Below are positions 1 through 7,847 of a DNA stretch of 64,000 nt, piece after piece. Position 1 is the first letter of the stretch, and every line of letters begins with the position of its first letter. The stretch lies in NCBI RefSeq assembly GCF_000719265.1, contig NZ_JOFL01000019.1:220723-284722 (forward strand), in the 5' to 3' direction. The translations under genes and the position numbers were made by a program. Source of the stretch: Streptomyces roseoverticillatus. Its GTDB lineage: Bacteria; Actinomycetota; Actinomycetes; Streptomycetales; Streptomycetaceae. Under the pieces are notes generated by a model. It had not been told where the DNA came from. It worked only from the letters and a program-made list of their open reading frames with translations, and ran no database searches.

Positions 1-1
1 A

Positions 2-217
2 CTGACCCCCGCCGAGGTCAGCTCTCTCAACGACGTCACGCTGCCCGACGACGTGAAGTCCTGCGCGTTCGTAGACCCGACGTACTTTCATCCGGGCATT
101 GCCCGCTACCACCGGAGATGTCTCGAGGCTGCCGTCTCCAGCCTCAACTGCGGCACCGGCACGCCCTACCTCCGTAACGGACTCCGGATCAACGCGCAGC
201 TTCCCGTACTGACCTGA
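2..217 (+). CDS. C-terminal 71 residues of an unidentified protein (cut by window edge)
   Basis: An open frame runs from the window edge to a TGA at 215-217, with codon use typical of the surrounding genes (G/C at third positions). The visible tail has two cysteines and the ending INAQLPVLT. I do not recognise a family. It lies 101 bases upstream of the radical SAM gene on the same strand, so it may belong to the same accessory cluster. The start is outside the window, so neither its length nor its role can be judged. Confidence 0.45.
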   Translation: MTPAEVSSLNDVTLPDDVKSCAFVDPTYFHPGIARYHRRCLEAAVSSLNCGTGTPYLRNGLRINAQLPVLT

Positions 218-318
218 TCTTCTCCGCACCGGGCGGTCGCGGGGGACCGCCTGGAGGCACGTCCCACCACACCCAGCCGAGCCATCAGGGCGGGCCATCA
301 GCCGCAGGAGGCACATCA

Positions 319-1212
319 ATGCCCTCCGTCATGCAGGCACCATCTCCCACCGTCTCCGTTGTCCAGTCGGTCGAGTGCGAGCTCACCGAGGTCTGCAACT
401 TGCGTTGCGGTCACTACTGCACCCTCTCCGGCCCCACCATGTCGCACGGCTCGATGACCCTCGCCGACTGGCAGCGCGTCGTCGACGACATCGACGCCCT
501 CGGCATCCCGACCGTGCAGTTCATCGGCGGTGAGCCGACGCGATCCCCCCACCTGCCCACCCTGATCAAGTACGCCCTCGACCGCCGCCTCGCCGTCGAG
601 GTGTACTCGAACCTCACCCACATCCGACCCGGCCTTTGGAAGCTGTTCACCCGCAAGGGCGTCCACCTGGCCACGTCGTACTACAGCGACAATCCGGCCG
701 AGCACGACAAGATCACAGAGTCCCCCGGAAGCCACGCGCGCACCCGCGCCAACATCGTCAAGGCACTCGAACTCGGCATCCCGCTACGGGCCGGCCTGGT
801 CGAAATCCTCGACGGCCAACGTGTCCAGCAGGCCGAGGCCGAACTGCGCGCCCTCGGCGTGAAGCACACCCGCATCGACCACGTCCGCAAAGTCGGCCGC
901 GCCGCGACCCCGGACACGCCCACACCGGCCATGAGCGAGCTGTGCGGCCGGTGCTTCCGCCAACGCGCCGCGATCTCGCCCGACGGGTACGTGTACGGCT
1001 GCATCCTGTCGCGCCACCTTGTCGCCGGCAACGTGAAGTCCGGCGGACTCGCGAAGGTGCTCACCGGCCCTGAGTGGGCAGAGATCACTGAAAGTGTGCC
1101 CATCCGGCGCAACGCCTGCACCCCGGACGACAGCGGCGATTGCGACCCCGCCAACACCGAGGCATGCCTGCCGGGTTTCCCCGGTGGCGACGACGACGGC
1201 GACGGCTCATAG
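319..1212 (+). CDS. Radical SAM/SPASM-type peptide-modifying enzyme with altered cluster motif
   Basis: A 297-residue radical SAM protein with a SPASM-like C-terminus, the architecture of enzymes that modify ribosomal peptides. The [4Fe-4S] region reads CNLRCGHYC: C26, C30 and C34 are Cys, while the usual third-ligand position (33) is Tyr. The spacing is therefore CX3CX3C instead of CX3CX2C. The SAM-binding GGEP motif is at 70-73. Six further cysteines (209, 212, 228, 267, 275, 283) fit auxiliary cluster ligands, and the tail is acidic. AGGAGG lies seven bases before the ATG. Twelve bases separate the stop from the PIMT-like methyltransferase, so the two are probably one operon. No precursor peptide was recognised. 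The radical SAM fold is confident; activity is uncertain because of the altered motif. Confidence 0.85.
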   Translation: MPSVMQAPSPTVSVVQSVECELTEVCNLRCGHYCTLSGPTMSHGSMTLADWQRVVDDIDALGIPTVQFIGGEPTRSPHLPTLIKYALDRRLAVEVYSNLTHIRPGLWKLFTRKGVHLATSYYSDNPAEHDKITESPGSHARTRANIVKALELGIPLRAGLVEILDGQRVQQAEAELRALGVKHTRIDHVRKVGRAATPDTPTPAMSELCGRCFRQRAAISPDGYVYGCILSRHLVAGNVKSGGLAKVLTGPEWAEITESVPIRRNACTPDDSGDCDPANTEACLPGFPGGDDDGDGS

Positions 1213-1224
1213 GAGACGGACCGA

Positions 1225-2352
1225 ATGAACTGGGAACCACGCGCCGCGGCACTCGCCGAGCGCGTCACCCACCGCTCATCACGGTGGCGCGCTCCTGTGG
1301 CGCGGACGCCCCGGCATCAGCTCGCACCACGGTGGTGGGAGCGCAGCCCCGACGGCTGGACGCTTCGAGACGGGCCCTCGGATGAGGCGCGATGGCTCGA
1401 CGCCGCATACAGCGACAAGACCATCGTGACCCGGGTGAGCGGGCTGCACGCCGACCGCGCCGCCACTGACGACCGCCCGGCCGGCCTGCCGACGTCGTCC
1501 TCGACCCTGCCGAGCCTGAACGTCAGCATGCTTCAGCACGCCAGGCTCGGCGACGGCGACACCCTCGGGCACATCGGCACCGGCCCCGGCTACGCCGACG
1601 CCCTCGCCTGTCACCGCCTCGGGGACAGACAGGTCACCACCGTGGACGTCGACCCGTACCTCGCCGAAGCCGCGCGCGCACGCCTCGATGAGATGGGGCT
1701 GCACCCCACCGTCGTGAGCATGGACGCAACCGGCTGTCTGCCCGACATGTTCGACCGGATCGTCGCTACGGTCGCCGTCCGGCCGATCCCCGCGAGCTGG
1801 CTCGCCGCGCTGAACCCCGGCGGCCGGCTGGTGACCACGATCGCCGGAACATCACTCCTGATCACCGCTGAAAAAAACGACGAGGGCGGGGCGACAGGGC
1901 GCGTCGAGTGGGACCGGGCCGGCTTCATGCACACCCGCCACGGCGCCGACTATCCGCCACGCCTCGCCGCCCTGCTCGCCACTGCCCGCGAGCATGACGG
2001 CGACGCGATCGGCACCGGTCGTTACCCGGTCGTTCATGTGACCGAAGCATGGGATCTGGCGTCGATGCTGGACATCATGGTCCCCGGCATCGAGCACGAA
2101 TACAGTGAGGACGACGAACAGCGCGTCGCCGTCATGGCGCATGCCGACGGGTCATGGGCACGAGCGACCGCTCGCACCGACGAGCCCCCCAGGGTCCATC
2201 AGGGCGGCCCGCGCCGTCTGTGGGACGCCCTCGACGACATCCGTACGTACTGGCTCACCAACGGCGAACTGCCCGTGCGCGGAGCCAGGGTCTACGTCAA
2301 GCCCGACGGCTCGACGTACCTCGCCCGGGGGAAGTGGCGCGCCAAGCTGTAG
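1225..2352 (+). CDS. PIMT-like SAM-dependent methyltransferase of RiPP-maturation type
   Basis: A 375-residue Rossmann methyltransferase related to protein-L-isoaspartate O-methyltransferase. Motif I is HIGTGPGY at residues 116-123, followed by an acidic VDVD segment that would hold the SAM ribose. The long C-terminal part with a QGGPRRLWD motif and a basic end resembles, from memory, the methyltransferases paired with ATP-grasp peptide maturases (graspetide systems), where the PIMT homologue forms aspartimide in the peptide. Here the partner is a radical SAM enzyme instead of an ATP-grasp. A GGAG lies nine bases before the ATG. Odd point: the acidic or neutral residue usually preceding IGTG is His116. 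A repair PIMT is less likely because of the length and the neighbour. Confidence 0.8.
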   Translation: MNWEPRAAALAERVTHRSSRWRAPVARTPRHQLAPRWWERSPDGWTLRDGPSDEARWLDAAYSDKTIVTRVSGLHADRAATDDRPAGLPTSSSTLPSLNVSMLQHARLGDGDTLGHIGTGPGYADALACHRLGDRQVTTVDVDPYLAEAARARLDEMGLHPTVVSMDATGCLPDMFDRIVATVAVRPIPASWLAALNPGGRLVTTIAGTSLLITAEKNDEGGATGRVEWDRAGFMHTRHGADYPPRLAALLATAREHDGDAIGTGRYPVVHVTEAWDLASMLDIMVPGIEHEYSEDDEQRVAVMAHADGSWARATARTDEPPRVHQGGPRRLWDALDDIRTYWLTNGELPVRGARVYVKPDGSTYLARGKWRAKL

Positions 2353-2422
2353 TGCGCCGGGCCCCGAGGCCCCGGGCACCCGCTGCGGAGCGGACGACCG
2401 GGGCCTACTGTCGCTTCAATCG

Positions 2423-3700
2423 TCACGCCTTCGGCGCGACCCGGCTCAGCCCGTTGATGATGCGGTCCATCGCGTCGCCGCCCGTGGGGTCCGTGAGGTT
2501 CGCCAGCATCTTCAGGGTGAACTTCATCAGCAGCGGGTGCGTCAGGCCGTGCTGGGCGCCGATCTTCATGACCTTCGGGTTGCCGATGAGCTTCACGAAC
2601 GCCCTGCCGAGCGTGTAGTAGCCGCCGTAGGTGTCCTTGAGGACCTTCGGGTAGCGCTGCAGGGCCAGCTCGCGCTGCGCGTACGAGGCGCGCGCGTGCG
2701 CCTGCACGATGACGTCCGCGGCGATCTGCCCGGACTCCATGGCGTACGCGATGCCCTCGCCGTTGAACGGGTTCACGAGCCCGCCCGCGTCGCCGACCAG
2801 CAGCAGGCCGCGCGTGTAGTGCGGCTGGCGGTTGAAGGCCATGGGGAGGGCGGCGCCGCGGATCGGGCCGGTCATGTTCTCCGGGGTGTAGCCCCAGTCC
2901 TCGGGCATCGAGGCGCACCAGGCCTTGAGGACCTCGCGCCAGTCCAGCTCCTTGAAGGACTCGGAGGTGTTGAGGACGCCGAGGCCGACGTTGCTCGTGC
3001 CGTCGCCCATGCCGAAGATCCAGCCGTAGCCGGGCAGCAGCCGGTCCTTCGGGCCGCGCCGGTCCCACAGCTCCAGCCAGGACTCCAGGTAGTCGTCCTC
3101 GTGGCGCGGGGAGGTGAAGTACGTCCGCACGGCGACGCCCATCGGGCGGTCCTCGCGGCGGTGCAGGCCCATGCCCAGCGACAGCCGGGAGGAGTTGCCG
3201 TCCGCGGCGACGACGAGCGGGGCGCGGAAGGTGACCGGGGTCTTCTCCTCGCCGAGCTTCGCCTCGACGCCCACGATGCGGCCCGTGCGGTCGTCGATGA
3301 CGGGGGCGCCCACGTTGCAGCGCTCGTACATCCGGGCGCCGGCCTTCACCGCGTTGCGGGCCAGCTGCTCGTCGAAGTCGTCGCGCTTGCGGACCAGTCC
3401 GTAGTCCGGGAAGGACGCGAGGTCCGGCCAGTCGAGCTGCAGCCGGACGCCGCCGCCGATGATGCGCAGGCCCTTGTTGCGCAGCCAGCCCGCCTCCTCG
3501 GAGATGTCGATGCCCATCGACACGAGCTGCTTGGTGGCGCGCGGGGTCAGGCCGTCGCCGCACACCTTCTCGCGCGGGAACGCCGTCTTCTCCAGCAGGA
3601 GGACGTCCAGTCCGGCCTTGGCGAGGTAGTACGCGGTGGTCGACCCGGCCGGGCCGGCCCCGACGACGATCACATCCGCGGAGTGTTCGGTATCGGTCAC
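2423..3700 (-). CDS. Geranylgeranyl reductase family FAD-dependent oxidoreductase
   Basis: A 425-residue FAD-dependent oxidoreductase of the geranylgeranyl reductase family. The dinucleotide-binding GAGPAG is at residues 14-19, the family CGDG motif follows near residue 47, and the second FAD motif GDAGGLVNPFNGEGI is near residue 300. Such enzymes reduce double bonds of polyprenyl chains on the membrane side of the cytosol. Next to menG, the likely substrate is the menaquinone side chain (actinobacterial menaquinones are often partly saturated), but this is inference from context and other isoprenoids are possible. It is convergent with the methyltransferase at its left (70 bases apart), so it marks where the accessory pair meets the core block. 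Confidence 0.85.
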   Translation of the reverse strand: MTDTEHSADVIVVGAGPAGSTTAYYLAKAGLDVLLLEKTAFPREKVCGDGLTPRATKQLVSMGIDISEEAGWLRNKGLRIIGGGVRLQLDWPDLASFPDYGLVRKRDDFDEQLARNAVKAGARMYERCNVGAPVIDDRTGRIVGVEAKLGEEKTPVTFRAPLVVAADGNSSRLSLGMGLHRREDRPMGVAVRTYFTSPRHEDDYLESWLELWDRRGPKDRLLPGYGWIFGMGDGTSNVGLGVLNTSESFKELDWREVLKAWCASMPEDWGYTPENMTGPIRGAALPMAFNRQPHYTRGLLLVGDAGGLVNPFNGEGIAYAMESGQIAADVIVQAHARASYAQRELALQRYPKVLKDTYGGYYTLGRAFVKLIGNPKVMKIGAQHGLTHPLLMKFTLKMLANLTDPTGGDAMDRIINGLSRVAPKA

Positions 3701-3803
3701 GGTCGGCTCTCCCGGTTCGGCTGAGGACTGGTCACCCGAGTCTATGAGCCGCCCGCCCGGCCCCGGGCAGGGGCTGCTCCTCCTCGCCGGCCCCGGCGGA
3801 GCG

Positions 3804-4706
3804 TCAGCCGGATGCCCGCGGACCGGCCTGCCAGGAGCCGAGCGCGGTGTCGAAGGGCTTGCGCGTGGCGTCCCCTTCGTCCCGGCCGGCGAACATGACG
3901 GCGTACTCGGTGCCCGAGCCGTCCACGTACGCCTGGTTGTAGGCGTGCATGGTGCGGCCGGTGGACTTCTCGGTCCAGGTCCACTCCCACAGGGCGCCCG
4001 GCCGGCCCTGGAAGGTGTTCCGCGTCATCGACACCCGCCGGTAGCCGTTCTGCCCCTCCCCGCCCTTCTCCAGCTCCTGGAAGTGGTCGTACGGCGACTG
4101 CTTCGCGTCGCGCACGATGCCGATCCGCAGGTGCTCGGGGCCCGTGCTGCCCGTGTAGTCGACCTGGCCGCTCCCCTTGTCCTCCCGGCGCCATCCCTTG
4201 GGCACCGCGAGCGCGAACCCCTCCGGGGCGGTCACCTTCTCGTAGCCGCCGGGAACGGGCTCACCGGACTCCGGGCCGGACGCCGACGGGGAGGCGGATA
4301 TGGACTCGGACGGCGACGGGGAGGCGGAGGCCGACGCGGACGCGGACGGAGACCCGGACGGAGACGCGGACGCGGAGGGCGACGGGCTGACCGGGCCGCT
4401 CGGCGCCACCGGGGGCGCGGCCTGTGCGGCGGGCGTCTCGTCGTCGATGCCGAGCGTGTGCTGCTTGTCGTCCTTCTTGCCCTGCGTCAGCAGCACGCCG
4501 CCCACCACGGCCCCGCCGAGCACGCAGACCGCCAGCCCGACCCCGACCCACTTGAGCACGCCGGGGCGGCGGGGGGCGGCGGGGAAGCCGTAGGCCGCGA
4601 ACTGCCCGGGGGCGGCCCCCGTATACGTCCGCGGCCGCCCGCACTTCATGCAGAAGTGCGCATCCTCCCGGACGAACGGGGTACCGCAGTGAGAACAGAC
4701 GGTCAT
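3804..4706 (-). CDS. Zinc-ribbon membrane protein with extracellular domain
   Basis: A 300-residue protein of unknown function. It starts with a zinc ribbon (C4, C7, C19, C22), followed by one membrane helix at about residues 51-74. A low-complexity Ser/Pro/Ala linker of about 60 residues comes next, then an extracytoplasmic domain of roughly 150 residues beginning YEKVTAPEGFALAVPKGW. The layout resembles the membrane-anchored sensors and kinase-associated proteins common in Streptomyces, with a cytosolic metal ribbon and an outer globular part. It lies between menG and the reductase gene on the same strand, about 100 bases from each, so cotranscription is possible but not shown. No catalytic motif was found. 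Confidence 0.75.
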   Translation of the reverse strand: MTVCSHCGTPFVREDAHFCMKCGRPRTYTGAAPGQFAAYGFPAAPRRPGVLKWVGVGLAVCVLGGAVVGGVLLTQGKKDDKQHTLGIDDETPAAQAAPPVAPSGPVSPSPSASASPSGSPSASASASASPSPSESISASPSASGPESGEPVPGGYEKVTAPEGFALAVPKGWRREDKGSGQVDYTGSTGPEHLRIGIVRDAKQSPYDHFQELEKGGEGQNGYRRVSMTRNTFQGRPGALWEWTWTEKSTGRTMHAYNQAYVDGSGTEYAVMFAGRDEGDATRKPFDTALGSWQAGPRASG

Positions 4707-4806
4707 GAGGCGCTCCGGGTCTCGGGACGGTCGTACGGAGGGCGGGGGACCTTGATCGTATCGACCGTTGACGCCCTGCCCATGACAAACCGTCCGACGC
4801 CGGGGC

Positions 4807-5505
4807 TCACGCCCCCGGCTTGGTCCCCCGGTGCAGGGCCACGACGCCGCCGGTCAGGTTGCGCCACGCAACCTTCGACCAGCCCGCCTCCTGCAGCAGC
4901 CCGGCGAGCGCCGGCTGGTCCGGCCAGGCGCGGATCGACTCGGCGAGGTACACGTACGCGTCGGGGCTGCTGCTGACGGCCCGCGCGACGGGCGGCAGGG
5001 CGCGCATCAGGTACTCGGTGTAGACCGTGCGGAACGGCGCCCAGGTGGGCGTCGAGAACTCGCAGATCACCACGCGGCCGCCGGGGCGGGTGACCCGCAG
5101 CATCTCGCGCAGCGCCGCGCCGGTGTCCTGCACGTTGCGCAGTCCGAAGGAGATCGTGACGGCGTCGAACACGCCGTCCGCGAAGGGCAGGCGCGTCGCG
5201 TCGCCGGCGGTCAGCGGCATCCAGGGGTTGCGCTTCTTGCCCTCGCGCAGCATGCCGACGGAGAAGTCGCAGGGGACGACGTACGCCCCGTCGACGACGA
5301 ACGGCAGCGACGAGGTGCCCGTGCCGGCCGCGAGGTCCAGCACCTTCTCCCCCGGGCGGGCGTCGACGGCCCGGGCGACGGCCTTGCGCCACTGACGGGC
5401 CTGGCCGACCGACAGCACGTCGTTGGTGAGGTCGTATTTGGCCGCCACGTCGTCGAACATCGCGGCGACTTCGTGCGGCTGCTTGTCCAGGGATGCTCGG
5501 GTCAC
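4807..5505 (-). CDS. menG: Demethylmenaquinone C-methyltransferase
   Basis: MenG/UbiE-type methyltransferase, 232 residues, which methylates demethylmenaquinone to menaquinone using SAM at the last step of the pathway. SAM motif I is [12 protein letters not shown], followed by CDFSVGML, and the N-terminus [16 protein letters not shown] is typical of UbiE/MenG. The open frame continues upstream for 95 codons into a repeat-rich stretch. The GTG at 5503-5505 is chosen because the family begins at this point ([19 protein letters not shown]) and the upstream codons look non-coding. Genes for other menaquinone steps follow within 20 kb, which supports the assignment over ubiquinone or a general methyltransferase. 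Confidence 0.92.
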   Translation of the reverse strand: MTRASLDKQPHEVAAMFDDVAAKYDLTNDVLSVGQARQWRKAVARAVDARPGEKVLDLAAGTGTSSLPFVVDGAYVVPCDFSVGMLREGKKRNPWMPLTAGDATRLPFADGVFDAVTISFGLRNVQDTGAALREMLRVTRPGGRVVICEFSTPTWAPFRTVYTEYLMRALPPVARAVSSSPDAYVYLAESIRAWPDQPALAGLLQEAGWSKVAWRNLTGGVVALHRGTKPGA

Positions 5506-5919
5506 GCCCCCATTGTTCACCCCCGGGGCGGGAGGGGACGCAGAGGGTTGGGACGCGGAGGGTTTGGACGCGAGGGTTGGGACGCGCAGGGTTTGGACGG
5601 GGACGGCGCGCCCGGGAAGGACCGGCCGTCCCGCGGTGCCGACTGCGCTCGTCCCGGGAGCCCCCGCTCCCCGGGACCGCCGGACCCCCCGCCCGGCGTC
5701 GCGCGCCCTTGCGGCCCGGCGTACGGAACCGTTGCCCGGGCCCTCCACAGTGACACCGCGGGACGCCCGTAGCGGCCGTCCCCGCGTCACTCATCCTGCC
5801 CCGCGGAACGGACCGGGGCCCTCCGCATTGACGGCCCTCTGACGTGCGGGAACGCCCTCCATACGGCTCGTTGACGCCCGTGCGCGGGCCCGGCCGGCGA
5901 CATGCCCGCGGGCATCCGC
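5506..5919. other. Intergenic region upstream of menG
   Basis: About 414 bases without a convincing gene. Both strands have open frames, but they are low-complexity GC-rich shadows without a ribosome binding site or family. It holds the tandem repeat at 5535-5606 just upstream of menG, and further right several short G/C-rich inverted segments. It should carry the menG promoter, though no clear -10/-35 pair could be picked. Confidence 0.6.
5535..5606. repeat. Short tandem repeat upstream of menG
   Basis: Four to five imperfect copies of a 13-16 base unit, GGGACGC(R)GAGGGTT(T), start at 5535, 5550, 5566 and 5579, with a decayed last copy at about 5595. On the menG strand the unit reads AACCCTCNGCGTCC. 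It lies 30-100 bases upstream of the menG start codon, so it is either replication slippage or a set of protein-binding sites in the promoter. Confidence 0.8.
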
Positions 5920-6576
5920 TCAGCGGCGCCGGTACACCAGCCGGCCGCCGAGCACCGTCGCGACGCACGTTCCTGCGCCCGCCTTCAGCAGGGCGGCCTC
6001 GTCCGGTACGTCGAAGACGGCGAAGTCGGCGCGCCCGCCGGCCGTCAGCGGCTCCGCGAAGGCAACCGCCGGATCGGAGACGCCCCGCAAGGGGTCAAGG
6101 CCGGGCTCGTCCACCGGAACCCCCGGCATCCACGCCACCGAGACGAACCTCAGCCCCGAGCGGGCGAGGGCGGTGGCCGTCACGGGGTCGTCGAAGCAGC
6201 TGCCCGCCACGGCCGTGGTGCCGTGCCGGAGCATCTGCTGGATCCCCCGGCGCACGCTGCCCGCCCGCCGGGCCTCGCTCATCTCCAGGGCCGCCAGGCG
6301 CTCGCCCGTCAGCGGCTGCTCGCCCAGCTCCTCGTACTCCCGGGGATCGGGGTGGTAGCACCGCTCCAGCAGCCATTTCGCGTACCACTGCCGCAGCCCC
6401 GGCGTCAGCACCCCCGGCCAGCGCCGCACGCGCGCCTGCGGGAAGGCCGCGGCCACGTCCTCGTACGGGCCGGTCGCCGCGACCGTGTCACCGTCCACGA
6501 CCACGGCGCCGCCGGGCACGGGAGCCGCGCCCGGGGCGGCGGTCAGCAGCAGGCCGGCCGCGTGCAGCGTCAGCAC
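5920..6576 (-). CDS. Imidazolonepropionase/aminodeoxyfutalosine-deaminase-like domain protein, degenerate
   Basis: A 218-residue protein with the N-terminal beta-sandwich of amidohydrolases (LTLHAAGLLLTAAPGAAP, then VLTPGL near residue 56) and the C-terminal FAVFDVPDEAAL...VLGGRLVYRRR segment of that composite domain. A complete amidohydrolase has 400 or more residues and an HxH metal motif directly after TPG. Here TPG is followed by LRQWYAK and no HxH is present, so the metal-binding barrel is largely missing. It starts seven bases after mqnC and must be cotranscribed with it. Deamination of aminodeoxyfutalosine is a step of this pathway, so the gene may be a remnant, a scaffold or an unusual enzyme. 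Its function cannot be decided from sequence. Confidence 0.7.
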   Translation of the reverse strand: MLTLHAAGLLLTAAPGAAPVPGGAVVVDGDTVAATGPYEDVAAAFPQARVRRWPGVLTPGLRQWYAKWLLERCYHPDPREYEELGEQPLTGERLAALEMSEARRAGSVRRGIQQMLRHGTTAVAGSCFDDPVTATALARSGLRFVSVAWMPGVPVDEPGLDPLRGVSDPAVAFAEPLTAGGRADFAVFDVPDEAALLKAGAGTCVATVLGGRLVYRRR

Positions 6577-6583
6577 GGCGGCG

Positions 6584-7795
6584 TCAGCCCGCGTCGATGA
6601 GCTTCAGCTCGGGATGCGCCGTGCCGCCCTCGATCGCCGTCGACGACAGGTGCGAGACGACGCGGTCGTCGACCGGGTCGTTCGCCGGATCGTCGTGCAC
6701 GACCAGGTGCTCGTACGTCGTGGCGCGCTGCGCCGGGACCCGGCCCGCCTTGCGGATCAGGTCGATGAGCTCCATGCGGTTGGAGCGGTGCTTGGCGCCG
6801 GCGGAGGAGACGACGTTCTCCTCCAGCATCACCGAGCCCAGGTCGTCCGCGCCGTAGTGCAGCGACAGCTGGCCCGCCTCCTTGCCGACGGTCAGCCAGG
6901 AGCCCTGGATGTGGGCGACGTTGTCGAGGAAGAGCCGGGCGACGGCGATCATCCGCAGGTACTCGAAGACGGTCGCCTGCGTACGGCCCTTCAGCACGTT
7001 GTTCTGCGGCTGGTAGGTGTACGGGATGAAGGCGCGGAAGCCGCCCGTACGGTCCTGCACGTCACGGATCATGCGCAGGTGCTCGATGCGCTCGGCGTTC
7101 GTCTCGCCGGTGCCCATGAGCATGGTGGAGGTCGACTCGACCCCCAGGGTGTGCGCCAGCTCCATGATCTCCAGCCAGCGCTCGCCCGACTCCTTCAGCG
7201 GCGCGATGGCCTTGCGCGGCCGGGCCGGCAGGAGTTCGGCGCCGGCGCCCGCGAAGGAGTCCAGGCCGGCGGCGTGGATGCGGCGGATCGCCTCCTCGGC
7301 GCTCACGCCGGAGATCCGCGACATGTGCTCCACCTCGGACGCGCCGAGGGAGTGGATCACCAGCTGCGGGAACTCCTTCTTGATGGCCGAGAAGTGCTCC
7401 TCGTAGTACTCCACGCCGTAGTCCGGGTGGTGGCCGCCCTGGAACATGATCTGCGTGCCGCCGAGCTCCACGGTCTCCGCGCAGCGGCGCAGGATGTCGT
7501 CGAGGGGGCGCGTCCAGACCTTGTCGCTCTTCGGCGGGGCGTAGAAGGCGCAGAACTTGCACGCCGTGACGCACGAGTTCGTGTAGTTGATGTTGCGCTC
7601 GATGATGTACGTCGCGATGTGCTCGATGCCCGCGTAGCGGCGACGCCGGGCGGCGTCCGCGGCGGCGCCCAGGGCGTGGAGCGGAGCGTGCCGGTAGAGG
7701 TCGAGCGCCTCCTCCGGAGTGATGCGGCCACCGGCGGCGGCACGGTCGAGGACCGCGGTCACATCCATGGGCGTGAGTTCGGCCTTCTCGCTCAC
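6584..7795 (-). CDS. mqnC: Cyclic dehypoxanthine futalosine synthase (radical SAM)
   Basis: MqnC, about 403 residues, is the radical SAM enzyme that converts dehypoxanthine futalosine into the cyclic spiro intermediate of the futalosine menaquinone pathway. The cluster motif CVTACKFC (CX3CX2C) is at C75, C79 and C82, and FQGGHHPDYG and the conserved C-terminal NVVSSAG segment follow. The GTG at 7793-7795 has AAGGGA about eight bases upstream. Another in-frame GTG ten codons earlier has no ribosome binding site. The amidohydrolase-like gene follows seven bases downstream. The paralogue MqnE lies at 19141-20304; MqnC is distinguished by its closer match to the MqnC N-terminus. Confidence 0.93.
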   Translation of the reverse strand: MSEKAELTPMDVTAVLDRAAAGGRITPEEALDLYRHAPLHALGAAADAARRRRYAGIEHIATYIIERNINYTNSCVTACKFCAFYAPPKSDKVWTRPLDDILRRCAETVELGGTQIMFQGGHHPDYGVEYYEEHFSAIKKEFPQLVIHSLGASEVEHMSRISGVSAEEAIRRIHAAGLDSFAGAGAELLPARPRKAIAPLKESGERWLEIMELAHTLGVESTSTMLMGTGETNAERIEHLRMIRDVQDRTGGFRAFIPYTYQPQNNVLKGRTQATVFEYLRMIAVARLFLDNVAHIQGSWLTVGKEAGQLSLHYGADDLGSVMLEENVVSSAGAKHRSNRMELIDLIRKAGRVPAQRATTYEHLVVHDDPANDPVDDRVVSHLSSTAIEGGTAHPELKLIDAG

Positions 7796-7847
7796 CGGGG
7801 CGTCCCTTCGGAGGGGGTTTGACACGACCGTCAGCCTACGCCAGCCC

